Positions 34,396-44,540 of a DNA stretch of 64,000 nucleotides are shown in pieces. Below the pieces are notes generated by a model that did no database searches, was not told the DNA's origin, and saw only the letters and a program-made list of their open reading frames with translations. Location of the stretch: contig OZ038381.1 in the NCBI GenBank assembly GCA_964036045.1, positions 152,042,352-152,106,351 of the forward strand. Reading direction: 5' to 3'. The stretch is from Eutreptiella sp. 'Long Island Sound 2002' (Eukaryota > Euglenozoa > Euglenophyceae > Eutreptiales > Eutreptiaceae). A program made the translations under genes and the position numbers. Numbering within the stretch: the first letter of the stretch is position 1; each line of letters begins with the position of its first letter.

Positions 34396-34594
34396 TTCAG
34401 AAAAACGTCAAATACAACACACTAGAAGAAGTGGATACACAAGGCTAACACGTCAACACGTATTTCAATGGGTGTCACACAGCTCTGCCAACAACTTTGG
34501 TCACATATGTCAGATAGCGTACTCAAAGTAGAAAGGTAGTATATTGTCACATCGCGCGTATACGGGGTCCAAGAGGGTCGGCAACTTGTGACGC

Positions 34595-35434
34595 CTAAGT
34601 TTTGTTCAAGTTGACCTTCAGTCCAGAAAAGTGTCCAAAGCAGGACACCACTTTCCATACTTTCCCTAGCAGCTGCGGATTGGCCTGTCCGTCCAGAAAG
34701 ATGATGAGGTCATCTGCATACCTCATGATAGTCAGTCCCGGATCCAGGTCTTGCAGCGGTAAGATCAAAAAGGACGCCACCAGGGAGAGCAATGCCGGGG
34801 AGAGTGGGTCTCCCTAGCGCGTGCCCGCACGCGGATGGTGGTAGACCCCTGGGACGTATCCCTTACCCACTGAGTACAGATATGGTGCACGCAAAAGATG
34901 CAGTATCAGTTACATGTACAGGAACAGTATGCACATTAGACCCAGTGCCGCCACCACCATCTCGTGAGACATCGTGGGGAACACATTTTTGAAGTCCACT
35001 GACAACGCCGCTCCTTCACGTAAGCCATCCCAGAGAGCCCGTGAACCATAGACATGTTGGAGGATACTTCTGTGACGAAGGAAGCCCGTTTGCCGTGACG
35101 GGATGCAGTGGAGGAACACATCCTCCAAGTGGATCACGAGAATGTTGGTGAGCCACTTCTGTCGTGTCGTTTGCAGTGCGATTGGTCGAAGAGAGTCTGG
35201 CGTTTGCATTGCTTTTGTCTTGGAAATCATTGTCACCACTCCCGATGCCCATGTCTCCGGCATTGTACCCGGGTCGAGAAAATGTTTTAGTGACTCATAC
35301 ATTTGCGGTTCGAAAATTTCTGCTAATCTCTTGAAGAATTTTGCCGAGAAGCCGTCCAGTCCAGGGAAGCTGTTGCTGTTCAACCTCTTGAGACCTTCAT
35401 GCACTATGTCCAGGGAAAGCTGCTTGAATGGGAG
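34595..35434 (-). pseudogene. RT fingers and palm of LINE C ORF2
   Basis: Motifs in order: NSFPGLDGFSAKFFK, MPETWASGVVTMISK, RPIALQ, SRQTGFLRHRSI, LSVDFKNVFPTM (first catalytic Asp), then TAA, VGKGYVPGVYHHPRAGTR, TAG, GDPLSPALLSL and MRYADDLIIF (two catalytic Asp). The TAG stands where RTs have Gln before GDPLSP. All pieces share one frame. Confidence 0.8.
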
Positions 35435-36923
35435 TCAGCCTGCCTTGCGCAGCCGCTGTTCCACTCCTAACGCCTTGAGGTAAGCCACACATTCTTCCTC
35501 CGTGGCTCCCGTTTGGGTGGACACTCGGTTCCAGTGTTCCACCAGCTCTTTGACCACCGTCTTTGCTCCGCGTACTGCTGTGCCTGCCCTAGACACCAGC
35601 TGCTGGAGTTTCTCTCGTTCCTGCAGCTCCCTCATCAGCCGGTACAATGCATTTCTTCGCGTTCTTAAAACCCTTGATGTTTCCCCTGACGCGATCACCC
35701 CCTTGAGCTTGGAGAGTGTTTCCATGCCCGTTCTTTCACGTTGTGCTTCTTCATACACCCCAAATCGGAGGGTGTAGGTTGTTGCCGCCTCTGATGGTGC
35801 AATTCCCGGCGATGAAAGGAACTGATACACCGCCGCTGTGACGGAGTCCCTTGTGGAGACACGTAGGAGACATAGTGCTTGAAGTTCAACTGACTGCTTT
35901 TTGTTTTTGTGTTCCCTTTGGTAGTTGACCGCCTTCGTTTGGATGCAGCCCAGTGCATCTTCCCACCATTGGTCCCCCGTCGAGGTGATAGACTTGAGAG
36001 AGGTCTCCAGCTCTTCCATTACCTCGGGGTCTTGGAGGATTGTCTCTGGACAATGGAATTTGGGCATCGCGCCCTCCGTTTCGAAGGAAGGGGGTGTGAA
36101 TTCAGCCAGGATCGCCTTCTGGTCTGAGTTGGCAGCAAACATGGGGTACATGCTAGTCGCTAAGCTCGGCAATTCCAACGTCGTGTGGATGCGGTCGATG
36201 CGGCGTAATGTCTGTGGATGGTGCCGTTCTCCTTCCCGAGGGTAGCCGTACGTGAAGCACGTTGGACACAATGACTCTTTGTCCTTGATATCCGTCAGAG
36301 TTGGACAATGGATGTCCATCCGAACGTCCTGCAGATCCGCTTTCGCCAACGTTGCGACCTCTTGCTCTCGGGCACGTAAAGACGTGTCATGCTCAAACTC
36401 TAGGGACGCAAAGGTGTCCCTGTGTTTCACTACCAAACTATTGTGATCAGCACATGACATCAGGTTCGGTCCATGCAACTCCTTGGCGATGTCTTTCCAT
36501 TGCGACTGTCGTCGCGTGTGTTTGTGATGGAAACGGACCACCACTAAGGTGATCTCTGGTGGACCACTCGTCAGTGAGGCTTTCAGCGCCCTGGGAGACA
36601 AGAACTTCATTGATTGTAACGTCCACTTGGATGTTTTCCATGACAGTGCCACTCCTCCCCGTCCTTCTTCATGGAGTGGCCCGTCCAAGCCACACCCGTA
36701 CTTTGATAGGCACCGCGTGCCCGCTTGACGAGGCTCCGCCGTGACGAAGTGGGGCTCTTGGATGGCGAAGAAATCCAACTCCACGGACCGAAGTAGTGAC
36801 CCTAGGGCCACTGTTCGAGTTTGCTTTCGCTTTCTCATGGTTATTTTCGTTTTGAAATCCATTTACATTTTGGGACAAAACTCTGAGCGTGCTCCTCAGA
36901 GGGATGCTTGATGCGGACGTCAT
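35435..36923 (-). pseudogene. Endonuclease and linker of LINE C ORF2
   Basis: The start ATG at 36923 gives LRVLSQNVNGFQNE, the usual opening of an APE-type endonuclease. One base near 36,850 then shifts the frame into LLRSVELDFFAIQEPHF (catalytic Glu in IQEPH). Further motifs are LMSCADHNS (in place of GDFN), TLRRIDRIHTT (RIDRI) and NSDQKAILAEF, where the catalytic His of SDH is Gln. The linker is Arg/Glu-rich. A TGA ends the frame at 35435 but the next stretch continues in phase. Confidence 0.75.
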
Positions 36924-38521
36924 CTTGCCACTCCATTGGATGACAACGCCTCATCCTCCTTCAAGTCCCGCTTGCGTTTGAGGGAGCTGATGACCTTGTC
37001 AACTTGATCGTCCAACTCCATGGCCTTAGCCATTTCACCTGCCGTGATTAGGCCTTGTTTGCGTGTCTTGGCGTCATCTGTGTTCCCGGGCCGGTCTGTG
37101 ATACGCTTTTTGCGCTCCTCATGGTCCGCCTCGGTGATCACAAACATTGGAGGCATTCCAGAATCCGACAAGTAGACTTTCCCAATTAGCTGTGACACAC
37201 TTTCCCCGGTCAATCGCCATGTGGCCGTGCGCATCTCCCCAACACTCCAATTGACACGGTCCGCGATGTACCGGCATTGTACCAAGGGAGCAAGAGCCTC
37301 AGTCAAATCCGAGAGATACCACCAAGGTGCCACATCCAAGATTTAGAGTCTGCCCACCAGTTCCTTCTTCCACGTCGAGGGGACAGTGGGCTTGGAGATG
37401 ATGTCTCGGTCGAGGAACTCCCCTGTCTTTAGGTCCTTGAAGACAGCCCCGATGGCCGCCACCAGTTCACGATACCTTGTCTTCAGCAGCAAGTGCCCGG
37501 TTTCGGTGAGACCGAGCAGTAGCTTACTTGTGCCCAACACATGGATTTTCACCGGAGACTGCGCTTGCAAGACGCCTCGGATTGTCCAGAACATTGCAAG
37601 AACTAAGGCATACAGCATGGGCGACCATGATTCCTTGTGTGTCTTCTTTATCCTCAGACCTCATAGACAGCAGACATGTTTGTCAAGTTGGCCCCACGAT
37701 ACCATTCCACTGGCTGAATCTGAAACCTTGGCTTGGATCCGGATTGTGACACCACGGTATTCACTTGTTCCTCATTCAACTCCGTGAAAAACAGTTTTGA
37801 GTTCCGTGGGTCGGTTCCCGGAAGGAGATGGACTTCATCAGAGTTTAGGCCAATAGACCCCAAAAGACCATTGATCAGGTCATTGTGGACCTGGATGCCG
37901 TACTAATTTTCCCCCACATCCGGCTCATGGAACACCACTTTGTCAACCTCTGCCCCAGGTGCCATAAGTCGCAGGAGCTTGTAGGTTAGGGGCGGCCACA
38001 GGTCCCTTGAATCCCTTGTGCTGCTCGCAATCCAAACATCAAATCGACCATGTGTGTGTATGTACATGAGAGACGTGTCTGCCATTTGCAGCTTGTTGCA
38101 CCCGAATGGCAAGTTGGAATTGAGGGCGAGTGCCCGATTGAGAAACGATGGCTTGTCATCATTCATCGCTGACGGGTTCAAGCAAGATGGCAACAAAGCG
38201 CCCCAGCATGGGCAAATCAGTAAGCAGCCTCTTGATTGCATTTTAAATTTTTTTATACTCAGTCATTTCCCCAACGAGCACAACGTTGGGGCGACTGCCG
38301 TAAAGGACGGCAGCTAGTTTTTCGGACGAGTCGCAGTCCTTGAAGAGGTCGAACCACAGGGAGGCAGCCTCTGTAACTCCACTCTTCAGCACCACTTCGC
38401 CATGGATGATGTAATCGGCGTCATCGATGGCTGCCAAACACGCCAATTGGCGGGCGTTGGCAGGGACGATGACCTCATCGCCTGGTGTGGCCAGACGGGC
38501 TTGGGTGTCCCGGACACTCAT
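36920..38521 (-). pseudogene. ORF1-like region of LINE C
   Basis: Protein-like pieces: LAAIDDADYIIHGEVVLKSG, GRFDVWIASSTRDSRDLWPP, PGTDPRNSKLFFTELNEEQV, HVLGTSKLLLGLTETGHLLL and a basic/charged end, VISSLKRKRDLKEDEALSSN. The frame shifts twice (near 38,240 and 37,640) and has stops at 37903, 37654 and 37343. No CCHC zinc knuckle or RRM is obvious, so the ORF1 assignment rests on its place before the endonuclease. Confidence 0.55.
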
Positions 38522-38529
38522 GCGGTGCT

Positions 38530-39182
38530 AGTCCCTGCTTTGTTTGCACTGCCAATCCCTCCCCCCCCCCCTTGGGATTGTGCTGTGTGCGTGGTGTGAT
38601 GTGTGGGGGTGTGGTCTTTAGGGGTGTGGTGTGTGGGGTGGCGCTGATTGGGGTTGTGGTGTGTGGTCTTGTGATCTGTCGGGCTATGGTGTGTGGGAGT
38701 GTAGTTTCTTGGGATCCGGGTCAAAAGGTCCTATACCCCCGCAGAGCAACACCCCCGCCCAACCAAGTTGGCTGTGTTATAGTGTTGTCTGGTGTTTCCG
38801 TGGTATGTATCCCCCCCCCCAAGGCCCCCCAAGGCACTTTCTGGGTGTGTATTTTTTTTCGGTGTCTTTTTGTCCATGCTTGCCCGGGCCGCTAGGCCTT
38901 GACAACCTGCCACCGACATCACCTCCCTGCCCTTTATCGCTTTGAGGCAATCTACGACCTACAATCTGGCCACCACGGAGACACACACACCCAGACACAC
39001 AGACCTACCAACTTTTTTGATCGGTCAAATGATCAAAATACTTTGTTTACATCTCCAAAGGACTTGCAGAAAGAAGTGGGGATACCCTCCCAAACGTTGA
39101 CCACAAGGGCAGGGAGAGGAGAAATGGAGGAGGAAGGAAGGATGTGTGTGGGAGGGGACGGGTGTGTGGGGGTGCCAATATC

Positions 39183-39249
<67 letters not shown>

Positions 39250-39600
39250 ATGTGCGTGCGTGTTTCTTGCCATGCCATACAAGAAAAGGTGCATTGATGT
39301 TGTATATTTTGTATGTGGAGCACACTATGGGTGAGGCAGAGGCAACAATGGGGCGATGCACAAGTAGGTGGCCACCCTAAATGGCTAGCACACTGCGTAA
39401 CCGGCGTGATCCCCACTAGAACCCCTTGGGGTCATCAATGGGCTGCAACACCTACAGAAAAAAGGTAAATTAATTTTTGCATTAATTCTTTGAGCTTAAA
39501 ATTAGATTAATTTTTCAGCTCTCATTAATATTTGCCAAATATTAAATATTAACTTCGAGAAACTAACGCAAAAACTAAACCAAACAAAAAAGGCCACATA
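38530..39600 (-). repeat. Composite AT / CA / GT repeat block, copy 2 (mixed orientation)
   Basis: It contains a GT-rich minisatellite (38,575-38,720), a C10 run, the conserved 150-bp block inverted relative to 21.9 kb, a (TG)n of about 60 bp at 39,185-39,248 and an AT-rich module at 39,455-39,590. The lead-in CTTTGTTTGCACTGCCAA at about 38,538 matches 22,204 in the same orientation although the 150-bp block is inverted. Confidence 0.65.
39185..39248 (+). repeat. (TG)n microsatellite
   Basis: About 32 uninterrupted TG units. The repeat open frames on both strands are not genes. Confidence 0.95.
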
Positions 39601-39689
39601 CCAGGCAGTTTTGGGACCATATTATCGCTAGCGCGGCCATGTCCTTGTCCCCACATACGGCCATGCCGATCACCCATAGGTAGGAGGGT

Positions 39690-40280
39690 GGTCAGCGCCG
39701 TGCGCCGTGGTTAAGGTGCCCAATGGAAAGTTGGGTCTAACTTCCAACGGCGCACGGGTAGGCATCCCCACGGAGGAGGAAAGTGAGCGTCCGCTTCCAA
39801 TCGACGGTGTCCACAAGCGGTGGACGCGATTTGATGGAGCGGGCCCACGATTGCAATGGCCACGGGCGGCCATTTGTGGGGGGATCCACCACGGACACGG
39901 GTCGATCTAGCGCAAGCGGCTTGACCAACTCCTTCCATGTGTCCATGAAGCGGTCACTTGTAGGGATGGGGCAGGGGAATGGGAGGCCCGTTGCGGCGGT
40001 GTACGCGCCCCCCTACAAATCATGAACTCCGACACATGCGAGAGCCGCCCTTGCAGACATTCAAGCCCATAAGTAACCCGATCCATTGGGGTGCGGGGAA
40101 GAGGACCGAGGCATATTGCTTCACCGCCTCTATTTGCTTGTTGCGGATGAGCAGCAGTTGGGCAACCTCGGTACCAATGGGCGTTGGCCAAAGGGGATGA
40201 GCCATCCACCCACCAAAGAGTTGGGAGCGCAAAAGGTCCCGCAAACTCTTGGCCCCACTCAAACACGTGAGTGTCATACT
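39690..40280 (-). pseudogene. Diverged copy of the element 1 transposase-like exon
   Basis: The minus strand reads TWKELVKPLALDRPVSVVD and FLLRGDAYPCAVGSWTQL. These line up with RWKELVAPVQLDEPVATV and FIVRGDAYPVAGGNWTQL in element 1 exon 1. Upstream, VAQLLLIRNKQIEAVKQYAS continues in a different frame. No TIR was found around it, so it is an old fragment of the same protein family. Confidence 0.65.
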
Positions 40281-40955
40281 AAGCTCGAAAAGTGTGTCCC
40301 GAGAGAAAGGCGTAACAAGAGCTACACAAGGGGAAAAAGAGGTTGGGAGCGGGGTGAGTGGGGCGACTAAAGAGTGATGTGTGCGGCTACATAACCACCT
40401 ATAGGACTATGCCTTCCCCGTAGCATCCCGTTGTGCACCCTTTGGCCACCCAAACACTTCAAGTGGGCATGGTATGCGCACAAGCAAAGCGGTGCAAATG
40501 ACCCAAAATTGGGTTAACATGTTAACATTTGGCAGGTTAATTTTTACCCCCTTTCATATATTTGAAATGAAAAACAACCGTATTGGTTTTAATGTAGGTC
40601 TCTAGGGCATTGCTTAGTAGGGCACCGCCGGATTGTGTATAAAGTCTGATGTCTGATGTCTGATAGGGGATGTTGTGTGTGCGGTCTGTCCAAGAAGATG
40701 TCTGATATTCTTATCTACTGGAGGCGGGTCTAGGGGTCCAATGCCCAGAGGAGATGGGAGAAATTATGCCTAAACCTAAACCACCCCCCCCCCCCCAAAT
40801 GAAAAAAACAAAAAGGGAGGACACAATTGAAAGATCATTGGGGAACCACCTTGGACAATCACAAACATGGCAGTACAGCAGCAAAAAAGACTTTGAACAC
40901 CAAAATGGGAAAATGGGGAAAATTTGTGAGCAGGGAAAGGGGCAAAAAAAAAAGG
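40281..40955. other. No gene recognised
   Basis: It includes a short ATGTCTG tandem repeat near 40,648-40,665, a C14 run near 40,782 and A-rich stretches. It leads into the 10-bp satellite. Confidence 0.4.
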
Positions 40956-43900
40956 TGCCCAAAGGCCGCCATAGGCCCCCATAGGCCCCCAAAGGTGCCC
41001 ATAGGTCCCCTAAGGTGCCAATAGGTCCCCATAGGCCCGCATAGGCCCCCATAGGCCCCCAAAGGTGCCCAATGGGTCCCCAAAGGTGCCCATAGGTGCC
41101 CAAAGGTCCCCCTGGATGCCAATGAGTCCCCATCGGCCCCCATAGGTCCCCATAGGTCCCCAAAGGTGCCCATAGGTCCCCATAGGTCCCCACAGGCCCC
41201 CTAGGCCTCCACAAGCCCCCATAGGTCCCCATAGGTCCCCATTGGCCCCCATAGGCCCCCAAAGGTGCCCATAGGCCCCCATAGGCCCCAAAAGGTCCCC
41301 ATAGACCCCCAAAGGTCCCCATAGGCCCCCATAGGCCGCCATAGGCCGCCATAGGCCCCCATAGCCCCCCCTAGATGCCGATGAGTCCCCATCGGCCCCC
41401 ATCCCCATAGGTCCCCAAAGGTTCCCAAAGGTCCCCATAGGTCCCCAAAGGTCCCCGTAGACCCCCATAGGCCCCCATAGGTCCCCATAGACCCCCATGG
41501 GTCCCCAAAGGTGCCCAAAGGTCCCCATGGGTCCCCAAAGGTCCCCGTAGACCCCCATAGGCCCCCATAGGTCCCCATAGGTCCCCATAGACCCCCATAG
41601 GTCCCCAAAGGTGCCCAAAGGTCCCCATAGGTCGCCAAAGGTCCCCATAGGCCCCCGTACGTCCCCAAAGGTGCCCAAAGGACCCCAAAGGTCCCCATAG
41701 GTCCCCATAGGCCCCCATAGGCCCCCATAGGCCCCCATAGGCCCCCATAGGCCCCCATAGGCCCCCAAAGGTCCCCATAGGCCCCCATAGGTCCCCACAA
41801 GCCCCCATAGGTCCCCATAGTCCCCATAGGCCCCCATAGTCCCCCATAGACGCCCATAGGCCCCCATAGGCCGCCATAGGCCCCCATAGGCCCCCATAGT
41901 CCCCCATAGACGCCCATAGGCCCCCATAGGCCGCCATAGGCCCCCATAGGCCCCCATAGGTCCCCCTAGATCCCGATTAGTCCCCATCGGCCCCCACCCC
42001 CATAGGTGCCCATAGGTCCCCAAAGGTGCCCAAAGGTCCCCATAGGTCCCCAAAGGTCCCCGTAGACCCCCATAGGCCCCCATAGGTCCCCATAGGCCCC
42101 CATGGGTCCCCAAAGGTGCCCAAAGGTCCCCATAGGTCCCCAAAGGTCCCCGTAGACCCCCATAGGCCCCCATAGGTCCCCATAGGTCCCCATAGACCCC
42201 CATAGGTCCCCAAAGGTGCCCAAAGGTCCCCATAGGTCCCCAAAGGTCCCCATAGGCCCCCGTACGTCCCCAAAGGTGCCCAAAGGACCCCAAAGGTCCC
42301 CATAGGCCCCCATAGGCCCCCATAGGCCCCCATAGGCCCCCATAGGCCCCCATAGGCCCCCAAAGGTCCCCATAGGCCCCCATAGGTCCCCACAAGCCCC
42401 CATAGGTCCCCATAGGTCCCCATAGGCCCCCATAGGCCCCCATAGACACCCATAGGCCCCCATAGGCCGCCATAGGCCCTCATAGGTCCCCCTAGATGCC
42501 GATTAGTCACCATCGGCCCCCACCCCCATAGATGCCCATAGGTCCCCAAAGGTGCCCATAGGTCCCCAAAGGTGCCCAAAGATCCCCATAGGTCCCCAAA
42601 AGGCCCCCGTAGACCCCCATAGGCCCCCATAGGTCCCCATAGACCCCCATAGGTCCCCATAGGTCCCCATAGGACCCCATAGGTCCCCATAGGACCCCAT
42701 AGGCCCCCATAGGCCCCCATAGGCCCCCATAGGCCCCCATAGGCCCCCAACAGTCCCCATAGGCCCCCATAGGTCCCCACAAGCCCCCATAGGTCGCCAT
42801 AGATCCCCATAGGCCCCCATAGGCCCCCATAGACGCCCATAGGCCCGCATAGGTCCCCACAAGCCCCCAAAGGTCCCCATAGGCCCCCATAGGCCCCCAT
42901 AGACGCCCATAGGCCCCCATAGGCCCCCATAGGCCGCCATAGGCCCCCATAGGTCCCCATAGATGCCAATGAGTCCCCATCGGCCCCCATCCCCATAGGT
43001 CCCCACAGGCCCCCGTAGGTCCCCAAAGGTGCCCATAGGTCCCCAAAGGTCCCCATAGGCCCCCATAGGCCCCCATAGGCCACCATAGGCCCCCAAAGGT
43101 CCCCATAGGTCCCCACAAGTCCCCATAGATCCCCATAGGTCCCCATAGGCCCCCATAGACCCCCATAGGCCCCCAAAGGTACCCACAAGCCCCCAAAGGT
43201 CCCCATAGGTCCCCATAGGCCCCCATAGGTCCCTGTAGACCCCCATAGGCCCCCATAGGCCCCCATAGGCCCCCATAGGCCCCCATAGACCCCCATAGGT
43301 CCCCAAAGGTGCCCATAGGTCCCCATAGGTCCCCATTGGCCCCCATCCCCATAGGTCCCCAAAGGTGCCCACAGGTCCCCAAAGGTGCCCAAAGGTCCCC
43401 ATAGGTCCCCAAAGGTCCCCGTAGGTCCCCATAGGCCCCCATAGGCCCCCATAGCTCCCCATAGGTCCCCACAGACCCCCATAGGTCCCCAAAGGTGCCC
43501 ATAGGTCCCCATAGGTCCCCATCGGCCCCCATCCCCATAGGTCCCCAAAGGTGCCCACAGGTCCCCGAAGGTGCCCAAAGGTCCCCATAGGTCCCCATAG
43601 ACCCCCATAGGTGCCCATAGGCCCCCATAGGCCCCCATAGGCCCCCATAGGTCCCCACAAGCCCCCAAAGGTCCCCATAGGTCCCCATAGGCCCCCATAG
43701 GTCCCCATAGACCCCCATAGGCCCCCATAGATCCCAATAGGCCCCCATAGGTCCCCACAAGCCCCCAAAGGTCCCCATAGGTCCCCATAGGCCCCCATAG
43801 GTCCCCATAGGTCCCCATAGGCCCCCATAGACCCCCATAGGCCCCCATAGGCCCCCATAGACCCCCATAGGCCCCCATAGGCCCCCATAGGTCCCCATAG

Positions 43901-44535
43901 GCCCCCATAGACCCCCATAGGCCCCCATAGGCCCCCATAGGCCCCCATAGGCCCCCATAGGTCCCGGTGGACCCCCATAGACCCCCATAGACCCCCATAG
44001 GCCCCCATAGACCCCCATAGACCCCCATAGGCCCCCATAGACCCCCATAGGCCCCCATAGACCCCCATAGGCCCCCATAGACCCCCATAGACCCCATAGA
44101 CCCCCATAGGCCCCCATAGACCCCCATAGGCCCCCATAGACCCCCATAGACCCCATAGACCCCCATAGACCCCCATAGACCCCCATAGGCCCCCATAGAC
44201 CCCCATAGGCCCCCATAGACCCCCATAGGCCCCCATAGACCCCCATAGACCCCATAGACCCCCATAGGCCCCCATAGACCCCCATAGGCCCCCATAGGTC
44301 CCGGTGGACCCCCATTGACCCCCATAGACCCCCATAGGCCCCCATAGACCCCGATAGGCCCCCATAGGTCCCCAAAGGTGCCCAAAGGTCCCCACAAGCC
44401 CCCATAGGCCCCCATAGGTCCCCATAGGACCCCATAGGCCCCCATAGGCCCCCATAGGTCCCCAGAGGCCTCCATGGACCCCCATAGGTCCCCATAGGCC
44501 CCCATAGGCCCCCATAGGCCCCCATAGGTCCCCAT
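40956..44535. repeat. 10-bp satellite array (GCCCCCATAG and variants)
   Basis: About 350 tandem copies of GCCCCCATAG, GTCCCCAAAG and GTGCCCAAAG. Because 10 leaves remainder 1 on division by 3, every minus-strand frame reads the same decapeptide (GAYGGLWGPM). This explains open frames of up to 893 codons. Phrases such as GATGAGTCCCCATCGGCCCC recur near 41,116, 41,372, 41,967, 42,493, 42,961, 43,333 and 43,521, giving a higher-order layer of about 190-600 bp. Confidence 0.95.
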
Positions 44536-44540
44536 AGGCC

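Larger units (their letters stand above)
34430..38521 (-). mobile_element. LINE C with ORF1, endonuclease and RT, decayed
   Basis: On the minus strand an ORF1-like region (38,521-36,920) is followed by ORF2 starting at 36923. The TGA of ORF1 and the ATG of ORF2 overlap as ATGA. ORF2 has an endonuclease, a linker and an RT palm with the YADD box at about 34,708. The long frame from 36862 to 34595 has three in-frame stops (35435, 34910, about 34826). Beyond the palm the frame is full of stops and the 3' end near 34,430 is not sharply defined. No RNase H is visible. Confidence 0.8.

Noticed and set aside
28872-38521. Alternative genetic code with TAG/TAA as Gln
   Set aside because: LINE A1 has dozens of Gln codons, all CAA or CAG, in more than 1,300 codons. 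The TAG pair at 29,084 is removed by a good intron, and at 12246 the sister copy has Lys at the stop.
39033-39416. His/Thr or Val/Cys repeat proteins across the TG run
   Set aside because: These are translations of a microsatellite, on both strands.
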